A stretch of DNA of 64,000 nucleotides, taken from the NCBI RefSeq assembly GCF_000422485.1, contig NZ_AULW01000030.1:62001-126000 (forward strand), written 5' to 3'. A program made the translations under genes and the position numbers. Of the stretch, positions 27,412-34,977 are shown one piece after another. Below the pieces are notes generated by a model. The model was given only the letters and a program-made list of their open reading frames with translations. It was not told the DNA's origin and ran no database searches. Source of the DNA: Paenibacillus pasadenensis DSM 19293 (GTDB lineage: Bacteria; Bacillota; Bacilli; Paenibacillales; Paenibacillaceae). How positions within the stretch are numbered: position 1 is the stretch's first letter; every line of letters begins with the position of its first letter.

Positions 27412-27615
27412 GACAGTTCCTTTCTCCTTTTTTTGGCTCATCGCATCCGGGACAAGCGATGCGGGCCAAGGGCAGCGTTTTCTTTCCTGAAAAAGAGGAA
27501 GCATTCGGATTTAATTGTACACTTTTTGTTCCTGTTATGTCATGAGATACTTGGTTCAGGGCAAAAAGAAGAACAAAGAACGAATCCAATCCAGCCCGCG
27601 AGGAGATATGAACCG

Positions 27616-27810
27616 ATGTACGAAACGATTTATCGACATGAGATGGAGATCCAGCGCCATCATCGAAGCTCCGCCACCCACAGAAGGCTGTTTAACGCCG
27701 TGAACGAGCTGACGCCGAAAGCGAACAATTCCGATTATAGAGGCCGTATGAGCCGTCAGATCTGGAAGCCGCTGCACGCGATGATCGTCTTCACGGGCTT
27801 GCGCAAATGA
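27616..27810 (+). CDS. small basic protein of unknown function
   Basis: A 64-residue open frame starts at ATG 27616, after AGGAG at 27600-27604, and encodes a His- and Arg-rich protein (MYETIYRHEMEIQRHHRSSA at the N terminus, FTGLRK at the end). A competing start at 27608 in another frame, nearer the same ribosome site, would give a 32-residue peptide. The downstream hairpin at 27838 suggests a transcript ends here. No family is recognised. Confidence 0.45.
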   Translation: MYETIYRHEMEIQRHHRSSATHRRLFNAVNELTPKANNSDYRGRMSRQIWKPLHAMIVFTGLRK

Positions 27811-27837
27811 GCCGCGGCGCCGCAGTCAAAAAAGGAC

Positions 27838-27895
27838 AAAAGCGAAGGGCATGAGAAGGACCGGAAATCCGGAACCTCTCATGCCCTTCGCTTTT
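27838..27895. terminator. bidirectional terminator
   Basis: A long stem (19 bp, AAAAGCGAAGGGCATGAGA and its complement) with an inner CCGG/CCGG stem has T runs on both strands. It lies between the small plus-strand gene and the convergent HAD hydrolase. Confidence 0.85.
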
Positions 27896-27907
27896 TGGTT
27901 CAGGCTG

Positions 27908-28660
27908 TTAGGAAATTCGGCCGCGGTACGAGGCGATGCCCTGCGGAACATCCCGCAGATGCTTCAGCTGCAGGAACGCCCCTTGGGGCTCGACATCGAT
28001 CGTCACGATATTGTACTCCCACTCGGTGAACGGCTCCACGTGGATCGCATGGATGCCGGTCGAAAGCGCCGGCACGACGTCGGTGCGGATGGAATTGCCG
28101 ACCATCCACGTCTGGGAGCGGTCGAATCCGCCCGAGCGGAGGATGTCCTCCAGCGCGGCGGTATTTTTGTGCTGGCGGATATAGATCCGGTCTCCGAAAT
28201 ACCGCTGCAGGCCGAGCCGATCGACCTTGCGCTGCTGGATCAGCGGCTCGCCGCCCGTATACAGATGCAGCCGATGGCCGGCCTCGGCCAGCTCCTCGAG
28301 CGTGCTCTCCATATCGGGGTAGGGCTCCGCCTCTTGCTCGTAGACGCTCTGTCCCATGCTCCACAGCAGGTCGATCTCATCGGAGCCTTCCTCGCGTCCG
28401 GTAAGTCGGGACAAGTCGATGTAGGTGTCCAGGAAGGATTGCGGGAAATGGTCGCTCTTGAAGCCGATCGCATGGACGCCGGCGATGTCGATCTCCTGCT
28501 GCTTGCGGCGGATGACAGCCTCCGTCAGCTCGGGATAGGCGTGAAACCAGGTCAGCATGGCGTCGACGAACTGGTCGATGACCAGATTGAAATATTTGTT
28601 GCAGTGGATGAGCGTGTCATCCAGATCGAACAGGATGGTCTGCGGCGTAGGCTTGGCCAT
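27908..28660 (-). CDS. HAD-family hydrolase (phosphatase-like)
   Basis: The 250-residue protein has motif I FDLDDT (Asp12 nucleophile, Asp14), motif II HLYTGG, a conserved Lys before RLGLQRYF and motif IV NSIRTDVVPA. A helical cap (about 20-105) sits between motifs I and II, giving the C1-cap type of small-molecule phosphatases. The motif IV core is N-S-x-x-x-D rather than G-D-x-x-x-D, which is tolerated in the family. The substrate is unknown. It is a stand-alone minus-strand gene. Confidence 0.88.
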   Translation of the reverse strand: MAKPTPQTILFDLDDTLIHCNKYFNLVIDQFVDAMLTWFHAYPELTEAVIRRKQQEIDIAGVHAIGFKSDHFPQSFLDTYIDLSRLTGREEGSDEIDLLWSMGQSVYEQEAEPYPDMESTLEELAEAGHRLHLYTGGEPLIQQRKVDRLGLQRYFGDRIYIRQHKNTAALEDILRSGGFDRSQTWMVGNSIRTDVVPALSTGIHAIHVEPFTEWEYNIVTIDVEPQGAFLQLKHLRDVPQGIASYRGRIS

Positions 28661-28767
28661 AAGCGGTCGTTGTCCCTTCTGGTCTGACTGGAGCAGTCAA
28701 GCTTTTGACTCCAATCTACTGCACCGGGGAACATCCGTCAAACGGTCGCGTCGGCGCCGCAGCCGAT

Positions 28768-28986
28768 CTATGCGTATCGCTGCGTCTTGGCGGCGAGATT
28801 CTTCTTGATGAAGGCGATGCGCTGCCGGACATAGAAATCGCGGCTCTCGCCCTTGAGCTCCGAAGGAGTCACGGAGGAACGGGAGCCGTTGTCGATAATC
28901 GTCAGCCGGCCGTCATCGTAGAATTTGAAGGTCAGATCGCGGAAGGGGCGGTGGCGTTCGACAAATCGAAGGTGGTTGCAATTCAT
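28768..28986 (-). CDS. small protein of unknown function behind a LexA-type promoter
   Basis: A 72-residue protein (MNCNHLRFVERHRPFRDLTF at the start; FYVRQRIAFIKKNL near the end). ATG 28986 is preferred because GGAG lies about ten bases upstream; a TTG at 29007 without a ribosome site is the alternative. It is soluble, basic and without Cys pairs or membrane helices. The segment TIIDNGSRSSVTPSELK loosely recalls the end of DUF896/YnzC proteins, but this is weak. The promoter has two LexA-type boxes, so induction by DNA damage is expected. The function is unknown. Confidence 0.7.
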   Translation of the reverse strand: MNCNHLRFVERHRPFRDLTFKFYDDGRLTIIDNGSRSSVTPSELKGESRDFYVRQRIAFIKKNLAAKTQRYA

Positions 28987-29015
28987 CTCGATCACGCTCC
29001 AGATCAAGGAATGGA

Positions 29016-29065
29016 GGAACGTTTGTTCCTGTTTTGATTATAGCAAACATTTGTTCGCGTGGAAA
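29016..29065 (-). promoter_or_regulatory. LexA-controlled promoter with two SOS boxes
   Basis: On the minus strand a -35 TTTCCA (29060-29065) and a -10 TATAAT (29037-29042) are 17 bases apart. Box 1 (29044-29057, CGAACAAATGTTTG) lies wholly in the spacer and fits the Bacillus consensus CGAACRNRYGTTYG. Box 2 (29016-29029, GGAACGTTTGTTCC) has the intact core GAAC-N4-GTTC and lies at the expected transcription start. This is the classic layout of a DinR/LexA-repressed promoter. The divergent ABC ATPase gene could share the control. Confidence 0.8.
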
Positions 29066-29164
29066 GTGTTTTTTCAATCCCGTACACTGGTGGAATAAGG
29101 ATGACAACGATTGCAGGCCGGCAGCGAATTCATGCCGGACCGCCAGAAGGAGTGCAGCAGCGCC

Positions 29165-29887
29165 ATGATCCATATCGCCCATCTCAAGAAACAGTTGCCC
29201 GCCGGCCCGACCGTGCTCGACGACATCAGCTTCCGGGCGGACGACGGGGAATTCATCGCCATCAAGGGAGCGAGCGGCAGCGGGAAGTCGATGCTGCTCA
29301 AATGCCTCGCGCTTCACGAAAGCTGGACCTCCGGAACGTACAAGCTGGACGGCAAGGAAGTGCCGACGACCTGGTCGGGCCGCTATCGGATCCGCCGCCA
29401 GGTCGCGCTGATCGAGGAGAAGCCGTCGCTTCATCCCGGCCGCACCGCGCTCAAGAACGTGCTCGTCGGCTCGGCGGCGCAGGCATCCGTCTTCCGGCGG
29501 CTGACCGGCATGGTCCGCAGCGACGACTACATGGGCGCGATGGACACGATCGAGAAGCTCGGCCTGCTCGACAAAGCCCACAGCAAGGCGGACAAGCTGA
29601 GCGGCGGCGAGCGGCAGCGCGTCGCCATCGCCCGAGCGCTCGTCCACGGCGCCAAGGTGCTGCTCGCGGACGAGCCGGTGTCCGGACTCGACCCTCACGC
29701 GGCGGAGAAGGTGCTCGGCGATCTCAAGCGGCTGTGCAAGGAGCAGGGGCTGATCGTGATCGCCGTGCTCCATCAGGGCGACTGGGCCGAGCGCTACGCC
29801 GACCGCATCATCGGGCTGAACAGCGGCAAAGTCGCGCTGCAGGTGAACGGCCGCAGGCTGACCGAGCGCGAAAAGAACTTGCTTTGA
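29165..29887 (+). CDS. orphan ABC ATPase, PhnC-like
   Basis: A 240-residue ATPase with Walker A GASGSGKSM, signature LSGGERQRVAIARAL, Walker B VLLADEPVSGLD and switch His (VLHQGD). The length and motifs recall phosphonate/amino-acid importer ATPases. The Thr of the usual GKST is replaced (GKSM), which is unusual. The start at ATG 29165 fits the domain start; ATG 29132 would add 11 residues. AAGGAG lies 12 bases before 29165. There is no permease or binding protein beside it, so its partner is unknown. It is divergent from the LexA-controlled small gene. Confidence 0.8.
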   Translation: MIHIAHLKKQLPAGPTVLDDISFRADDGEFIAIKGASGSGKSMLLKCLALHESWTSGTYKLDGKEVPTTWSGRYRIRRQVALIEEKPSLHPGRTALKNVLVGSAAQASVFRRLTGMVRSDDYMGAMDTIEKLGLLDKAHSKADKLSGGERQRVAIARALVHGAKVLLADEPVSGLDPHAAEKVLGDLKRLCKEQGLIVIAVLHQGDWAERYADRIIGLNSGKVALQVNGRRLTEREKNLL

Positions 29888-29963
29888 CCAAGCGGCATGA
29901 TTTTCCGCCCTCCCTTCATACAATCGGAATGATCGATTCTATGGATATGGCAGGTGGAGAATC

Positions 29964-30575
29964 ATGCCGTTCGTGCAACCGGCTTCCGTACACACGAGCC
30001 GCGTCGTCAGGCCCAAGACCGAGCTGCTGCTGCCGGTCGTCTCGATCGCAGGCGAGGAGGAGGCGACAGCCGCGATCAACGGCTCGATCCGCTCGGCGGC
30101 GCGGATGCTGATGGAGGAGCAGGGCTCGCTGGACGATCCCCGCTCCGAGATGCTCGGCTTTTACGAGCTCAAGAACAACCAGAAGGGCGTGCTCAGCCTC
30201 TCGCTCTTCAACTACGCCTATACCGGCGGAGCGCACGGCCTGACGCTGCAGCGCTCGCTCACCTTCCTGAACGACGAAGGCAAGCCGATTCCGCTGTCCG
30301 GGCTGTTCAAGCCGGGCTCCGACTACCGCAAGCGGCTGTCGGAGCTGGTGGCGCGCCAGATCAAGCAGCGGGACATCCAGACGCTGCAGCCGTTCGAGGG
30401 CATCCGGCCCGACCAGGATTACTACATCGCCGACCGCGCGCTCGTCATCTGGTTCAGCGTGTACGAGATCACCCCTTACGTGTTCGGTTTTCCTTATTTT
30501 CCGATTTCCGTCTACGACCTGACCGACCTGATCCGCGAGGACGGTCCGCTCGGCGTCATGGACGTCAACGATTAA
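29964..30575 (+). CDS. DUF3298/DUF4163-type protein (RsiV-like fold)
   Basis: The 203-residue protein has the pattern of the DUF4163-DUF3298 pair: VSIAGEEEATAAINGSI, SLFNYAYTGGAHGLT and a C-terminal FWFSVYEI-like strand (LVIWFSVYEITPYVFG). These domains occur in the lysozyme-binding anti-sigma factor RsiV and in the deacetylase PdaC. There is no signal peptide or membrane helix, so unlike RsiV it appears cytoplasmic or leaderless. GGTGGAG precedes the ATG. The next gene follows after 22 bases. Confidence 0.75.
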   Translation: MPFVQPASVHTSRVVRPKTELLLPVVSIAGEEEATAAINGSIRSAARMLMEEQGSLDDPRSEMLGFYELKNNQKGVLSLSLFNYAYTGGAHGLTLQRSLTFLNDEGKPIPLSGLFKPGSDYRKRLSELVARQIKQRDIQTLQPFEGIRPDQDYYIADRALVIWFSVYEITPYVFGFPYFPISVYDLTDLIREDGPLGVMDVND

Positions 30576-30597
30576 GGGAGCGAAGGGGGACGAGGGC

Positions 30598-32217
30598 ATG
30601 TGGATCTGGATCGGATTCGGCATGTACGGAGCGGCGGCGCTGGCATGGCTTGCCGTGTTCGCGGCGGCGGAGCGGCGGCGCCAGCTCGGCGGATACCAGT
30701 CGCTGACGAAGTACGCGGCCTACATCCAGTTCATGCAGGACAAGAGCGAGCTGAACCGATACGGATATGCGCAGCGGCTGAAAAGGGCGTTCGGGCCGTT
30801 CGCCGCGTTCGCGCTGCCGTTCAACGCGATGGCGCTGCTCGGCGGCGGAGCGCTGTTCCTGCATGTCGCCGGACCGGGGGCGGCCGGCGGGCTTATCCTG
30901 TGGGCCTGGCCGCTGCTCGGCCTGGGTGCGCTGGCCGTGCATGCGGTGTCGGCGGAGCTGATGTCCGCCGTGCCGACGGCCAAAGGAACGTCCCACGCGG
31001 CCGAATGGCTGGCCGGGAAGGCGGCCGGCAGAGCGAGCGGCTTGCTGCGGCTCGGCGGCCAGTGGGCGCTCGCGGCCTGGATGAGCCTGGAGGCGGCCCG
31101 CTGGCTCGGCCAGTCCTGGCAGGGCTGGCTCGGCGGATCAGCCGCCGCGGTCGCGGCAGTCGCGCTGGCGTTCGCGCTGGCGCTGCAAGGACTCGTTTGC
31201 CTGGCCGGCAACGGCTGCTTCGGCTTCGTGCAGCGGGCGGTCGCCGCCGTCCAGATCGGCTGCTGCCTGCTGCTGCTGGCGCTGCTCGCCGGGGCGCTGT
31301 GGCCGAACTACTCGCTGCCGTCGATCTTGCCGCCGCTCGGTCAAGGCGCGGGGACGGGCGCCGTTCCGCTGAACGCCGACTGGGCGCTCGGCGCGCTGCT
31401 GCTGTGGAGGCTGTTCCTGTCCGGCGGAGCGGCGGAAGCCGCGGCCGAGGAGACGGTGGAGCCGCGGATGCGCCTGCCCTGGGGACAGTTCCAGTCGGCG
31501 GCTTATCTATACACGGGCGGCTACGTGCTGCTGGCGCTGGCCGCCATGTACGCCGCGTCCCGGCCGCTCGGCGGCGCAGCCGGCGCGTGGCTCCACCCCG
31601 TCAGCTCGGCCATTGCGAGCTCGCCGGGCGCGGTGCTGGCGCTTGACGCGCTGGTCGCGGTCAGCCTGCTGGGCGGCTCGCTCTCGCTGCTGTTCGCCTC
31701 GACGAGGCTTGCCGGCGCGCTCGCCCGCGACAGCAGCCATCCCGCCCTGGCCCGGCTCGCGCGGGTTGCCGTCAAGCGGCGCACCTACGACGGAGCCGCC
31801 ATGCTGGCCGTCCTGGCGGCAGCGGCGCTTGCCGCAGGCTCGGCGCTGCTGCCGGCTTCCGGCGGCGCGCAGACGGCCTTCCTGCTCGCGCTCGGCGTCA
31901 TGCTGCATCATGGAGCGCTGCTGCTTCCGCTCTCCGGCCTGCTGCGGCTGCGTCGGGGGCAGGAGCATCCGGCGCTGGCTCCGCTCTGGTCGCCCGGGCC
32001 CGCGCGCGGGCTGCTGCGCTGGACAGCGGCCGCCGTCCTGGCCGTTGTCGCGGCGGCCGCGGCCGCCATCAGCCCGGCCGCCCTGGCCGCGGCGCTGGTC
32101 TGGCTCGCGGCGGCGCTGCTCGCTTCACGGCCGCTTGCCGCCGCAGGAGCGGCGGACAGCCGCAGCCTGCCGAGCCGCCAGGAGCTGCTGCAGCTGGAGC
32201 GCTCCCATCCCCAATAG
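30598..32217 (+). CDS. polytopic membrane protein, possibly APC-type permease
   Basis: A 539-residue protein with about twelve hydrophobic helices and very high Ala, Leu and Gly content. A cytoplasmic loop after the first helix contains YQSLTKYAAYIQFMQDKSEL. Spacing of helices and an EETVEPRMRLPWG loop mid-protein recall amino-acid/polyamine permeases, but no diagnostic motif was seen, so transport is an inference. GAAGGGGGACGAGGG precedes the ATG. It probably forms a transcript with the DUF3298-type gene. Confidence 0.65.
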   Translation: MWIWIGFGMYGAAALAWLAVFAAAERRRQLGGYQSLTKYAAYIQFMQDKSELNRYGYAQRLKRAFGPFAAFALPFNAMALLGGGALFLHVAGPGAAGGLILWAWPLLGLGALAVHAVSAELMSAVPTAKGTSHAAEWLAGKAAGRASGLLRLGGQWALAAWMSLEAARWLGQSWQGWLGGSAAAVAAVALAFALALQGLVCLAGNGCFGFVQRAVAAVQIGCCLLLLALLAGALWPNYSLPSILPPLGQGAGTGAVPLNADWALGALLLWRLFLSGGAAEAAAEETVEPRMRLPWGQFQSAAYLYTGGYVLLALAAMYAASRPLGGAAGAWLHPVSSAIASSPGAVLALDALVAVSLLGGSLSLLFASTRLAGALARDSSHPALARLARVAVKRRTYDGAAMLAVLAAAALAAGSALLPASGGAQTAFLLALGVMLHHGALLLPLSGLLRLRRGQEHPALAPLWSPGPARGLLRWTAAAVLAVVAAAAAAISPAALAAALVWLAAALLASRPLAAAGAADSRSLPSRQELLQLERSHPQ

Positions 32218-32335
32218 GCTCGGGAAATGTTGGGCCTGACTATTTCCCGGGGAAGCGCAGAATGCAACACGATTAAAAAAGTTTCGACACGCCCTGTCGC
32301 AAAGACGGCTTTCGGTGTCGAGAAGAGGGGGCGGG

Positions 32336-32365
32336 TTGCCGGAGGGCGCCCGCTTCTTTTATAAT
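32336..32365 (+). promoter_or_regulatory. promoter of the MOSC gene
   Basis: A -35 TTGCCG (32336-32341) and a consensus -10 TATAAT (32360-32365) are 18 bases apart. The promoter overlaps an in-frame ATG at 32364, which rules that codon out as the start of the MOSC protein. Confidence 0.65.
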
Positions 32366-32390
32366 GGGCCGGAAAGGGAGGCGGAAGCAG

Positions 32391-33044
32391 GTGGAGCATA
32401 AGGAGCGCAAGATCGTTTCGGTCAATGTCGGCTTGCCGGCGGCTGTCCGCCACGGCAGCCAGACGGTCATGACCGGCATCTTCAAATATCCGAGCGAAGG
32501 CGCGGTGCGGCTCGGAAGGACCGGGCCGGATGGGGACGGACAAGCCGACCTCAAGCATCACGGCGGGCCGGACAAGGCAGTCTGCGCCTATTCCGGACAT
32601 CATTACCCGGAGTGGGAGCAGCGGCTGGAGCGGCAGCTCGGCTGGGGAGCTTTCGGCGAGAACCTGACGCTGAGCGGGATGGATGAGGAAGCGGTCGTCA
32701 TCGGCGACCGCTATCGCTGCGGACAGGCGCTGCTGGAGGTCAGCCAGCCTCGTCAGCCTTGCTTCAAGCTCGGGCTGAGGCATGAGGAGCCGCAGCTGAC
32801 GCTATGGGTCCAGCAGAGCGGGCGGACCGGCTATTATTTCCGCGTCGTCGAAGAAGGAGAGGCCGCAGCCGGCATGGAGCTGTCGCTGGAGCATCGCCCC
32901 GCGCACGGCATGACCGTCGCCGAGGCGAACCGCATCTACTACACGGCCAAGAAGGACGCGCAGGCGATCCGCGAGCTGCTGGTCGTGCCGGAGCTGGCCG
33001 ACAGCTGGCGGACGGTCTTGTCCTCCCGGCTCGAATCGCTTTGA
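32391..33044 (+). CDS. MOSC-domain protein, YiiM type
   Basis: The 217-residue protein starts at GTG 32391, eight bases after GGGAGG and downstream of a good promoter. The MOSC fold is shown by VSVNVGLP, KHHGGPDKAVCAYSGHHYP, GAFGENLTL, RYRCGQALLEVSQPRQPCFK and a late C-terminal helix. The Cys in SQPRQPCFK is the likely molybdenum-cofactor ligand. YiiM-like proteins reduce N-hydroxylated compounds such as hydroxylaminopurine. The substrate here is inferred from family. Confidence 0.9.
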   Translation: MEHKERKIVSVNVGLPAAVRHGSQTVMTGIFKYPSEGAVRLGRTGPDGDGQADLKHHGGPDKAVCAYSGHHYPEWEQRLERQLGWGAFGENLTLSGMDEEAVVIGDRYRCGQALLEVSQPRQPCFKLGLRHEEPQLTLWVQQSGRTGYYFRVVEEGEAAAGMELSLEHRPAHGMTVAEANRIYYTAKKDAQAIRELLVVPELADSWRTVLSSRLESL

Positions 33045-33094
33045 CGAAGCCGGGTTCAGAGGGCCCTTTTGGATAAGGGCCATTTTACGGAGGC

Positions 33095-33129
33095 GTTACC
33101 TTTGTAAGTCGAATTATGTAAACCATTAA
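33095..33129 (+). repeat. dif-like direct repeat, copy A
   Basis: CTTTGTAA, six bases, then TTATGTAAACC, followed by ATTAA. The right arm differs from the Bacillus subtilis dif right arm (TTATGTAAACT) at one position. The same element occurs in the same orientation at 36139-36173, on the other side of ypdA, the hypothetical gene and xerS. Confidence 0.55.
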
Positions 33130-33158
33130 TCCTCTTAACTAAAAGACGGCCGAAACCG

Positions 33159-33188
33159 AAAAAGACCGGCCGCGAGCGCGGACCGGTC
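33159..33188 (-). terminator. terminator of ypdA
   Basis: On the minus strand GACCGG and CCGGTC arms, with an inner GC-rich stem, are followed by TTTTT, 16 bases beyond the ypdA stop. Confidence 0.7.
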
Positions 33189-33203
33189 CAGAATTGGCTT
33201 CGA

Positions 33204-34181
33204 TCATGCTCTTGCGAGCAGATGATCGGCGATCTTGACGCCGTGGAAGCGTCCCGTCTCGATGAAGATCTCGTTCGCTTCATGCCGAGAGGCGACGACG
33301 CCGGCGAGGTAGACGCCCGGCACGTTCGTCTGCATCGTGTCGGAGTCGAAGTATGGATAGCCCTCCGGCTCGATTGCCACGCCGATGGAGCGGAGGAAGT
33401 CGCGATCCGGATGGAAGCCGGTCAGCGCGAGCACGAAATCGTTCGGCAGCTTGGCCTGCTCGCCGTCCTCGCTCTGCACGACGATGCTCGCGGGCGCGAT
33501 CTCGACGACGCGGGAGTGGAACAGCATGCGGATTCGCTCTTTGCGGACGAGGCTCTCGAACACGGGCAGCACCCACGGCTTGATCGATGGGGAATAAGCC
33601 GGCTTGCGGTAGACGACCGTCACCTTGGCCCCGGCCCGCTCAAGCTCCAGCGCGGCGTCGATGGCCGAGTTGCTGCCGCCGATGATCGCGACGTCCATGC
33701 CGGTATACGGATGGGCTTCGCGGAAAAAGTGGCTGACCTTGGGCAAGTCCTCGCCGGGAATGCCGATCCGGTTCGGATGATCGAAGTAGCCGGTGGCGAC
33801 GACGACCGCCGCGCAGCGGTAGGCCCGCTCCTCGCCATGCCTCGTCCGCGTGCTCAGCGCGAAGCCGTCCGGCTGCGGCACGACGGACTCGACCTTCTCG
33901 TAGGCGTGGACGCGGACGCCGCCGCGCAGCGCGACGGTGCGGTAGTAGTTGAGCGCCTCCAGCCGCGTCGGCTTCTCCTGCGCGGTCGTGAACGGCACGC
34001 CGCCGATCTCCAGCAGCTCCGGGGAGCTGAAGAAGCTCAGGTAGGTCGGGTACTGGGAAATGGAGTGGACGAGATTCTCTTTTTCGATGATGAGCGCGTC
34101 GATGCCGCGGGCTCGCAGCTCGAGAGCCGCGGCCAGGCCGCATGGTCCGGCGCCGATGATGATGACTTGTTCCTGCTGCAA
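33204..34181 (-). CDS. ypdA: YpdA-family bacillithiol disulfide reductase
   Basis: The 325-residue flavoprotein begins with the FAD motif GAGPCG, whose Cys14 is the conserved residue of YpdA/Bdr enzymes. An NADPH motif GGSNSAIDAALEL lies mid-protein, and a second FAD contact (TNVPGVYLAGVVA) near the end. YpdA reduces oxidised bacillithiol (BSSB) with NADPH and keeps the thiol pool reduced. There is no second Cys motif of the thioredoxin-reductase type. A minus-strand promoter with a 17-base spacer lies at 34233-34261. Confidence 0.93.
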   Translation of the reverse strand: MQQEQVIIIGAGPCGLAAALELRARGIDALIIEKENLVHSISQYPTYLSFFSSPELLEIGGVPFTTAQEKPTRLEALNYYRTVALRGGVRVHAYEKVESVVPQPDGFALSTRTRHGEERAYRCAAVVVATGYFDHPNRIGIPGEDLPKVSHFFREAHPYTGMDVAIIGGSNSAIDAALELERAGAKVTVVYRKPAYSPSIKPWVLPVFESLVRKERIRMLFHSRVVEIAPASIVVQSEDGEQAKLPNDFVLALTGFHPDRDFLRSIGVAIEPEGYPYFDSDTMQTNVPGVYLAGVVASRHEANEIFIETGRFHGVKIADHLLARA

Positions 34182-34232
34182 CGTACCTTCAACCTCCGTT
34201 CGGACGCCTTGCCGGCGCCTGCTGTACTAGCT

Positions 34233-34261
34233 ATTGTACCTTCGCCTGATTTTGGAGGCAA
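34233..34261 (-). promoter_or_regulatory. promoter of ypdA
   Basis: On the minus strand a -35 TTGCCT (34256-34261) and a -10 TACAAT (34233-34238) are separated by exactly 17 bases, upstream of ypdA. Confidence 0.65.
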
Positions 34262-34348
34262 CCGCAGGCTTTCTCTATGGCGCAGAGGGGATTTCATGTA
34301 TAATGGATTCACTAACACGGTTATGTGGCTTATAGAGGGGGATCTGGA

Positions 34349-34870
34349 ATGCAGCGGAGATTTGTGATTGAAGCGGTCATGGTGGCGACTTATGGACAGC
34401 TGCTCGTTCCGAGCCTGCCGGTTGACTTCGTGCTGCCTTACTCCACGGTTCTGGAGCTATACGAGATGAAGGACAGCCCGGAGCCCGTCATGGACGATCC
34501 GACCGAGGACGCTTTCGTGCGGGGCAAGATCGGCGAGCTGATCCTATTTTTCGAGGATTCGCTCAACCGCAAGAAGATCGAGCGCGCTTTGACGGTGCCG
34601 TGGAGGGAGAGCTCTCCGCTCATCCTGAACGACCGCATCCAGTTTACGGTCGTGAACGCGGTGGACAATGCGCATTATGGAGAATATTTCGATCCGGTGG
34701 AGACAGAGCTGCTGCTGACGGCCTCCAAGTTCGATATTCCGATCCTGTCGGATCAATACGAGTTCCAGGATCGGCTGATCGAGGCGGAGGTGCCGGTGCA
34801 GGTATTCGACATCGAGGACTTCGACTACGCGGTCGAAGAAGGCGCGCAGCCTCAGCTGTTCGACCACTAG
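34349..34870 (+). CDS. conserved-looking hypothetical protein, acidic
   Basis: A 173-residue protein starting at ATG 34349, seven bases after AGAGGGGGAT; a -10 TATAAT lies at 34299-34304. It is acidic, without signal, membrane helices or Cys motifs. It begins MQRRFVIEAVMVATYGQLLV and ends DYAVEEGAQPQLFDH. The alternation of strands and helices suggests a compact alpha/beta fold. I do not recognise a function. Its last codons run into a 35-base tandem repeat. Confidence 0.8.
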   Translation: MQRRFVIEAVMVATYGQLLVPSLPVDFVLPYSTVLELYEMKDSPEPVMDDPTEDAFVRGKIGELILFFEDSLNRKKIERALTVPWRESSPLILNDRIQFTVVNAVDNAHYGEYFDPVETELLLTASKFDIPILSDQYEFQDRLIEAEVPVQVFDIEDFDYAVEEGAQPQLFDH

Positions 34871-34960
34871 GAACTGCGGCTTCAGCGCAGCTGCTAGACC
34901 GCTAGGAACTGCGGCTTTGGCGCAGCTGTTCGACCGCCAGGCTGCGGCTTCGCCGCGAAT
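34856..34960. repeat. 35-base tandem repeat, about three copies
   Basis: Units at 34856-34890 and 34891-34925 are nearly identical (CTGTTCGACC, then TAGGAACTGCGGCTT and GCGCAG). A third, shortened unit starts at 34926. The first unit covers the last codons of the hypothetical gene, so the array may have grown from its 3' end. No gene lies in the array. Confidence 0.75.
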
Positions 34961-34977
34961 CCGGCGGGACCGGGAGG

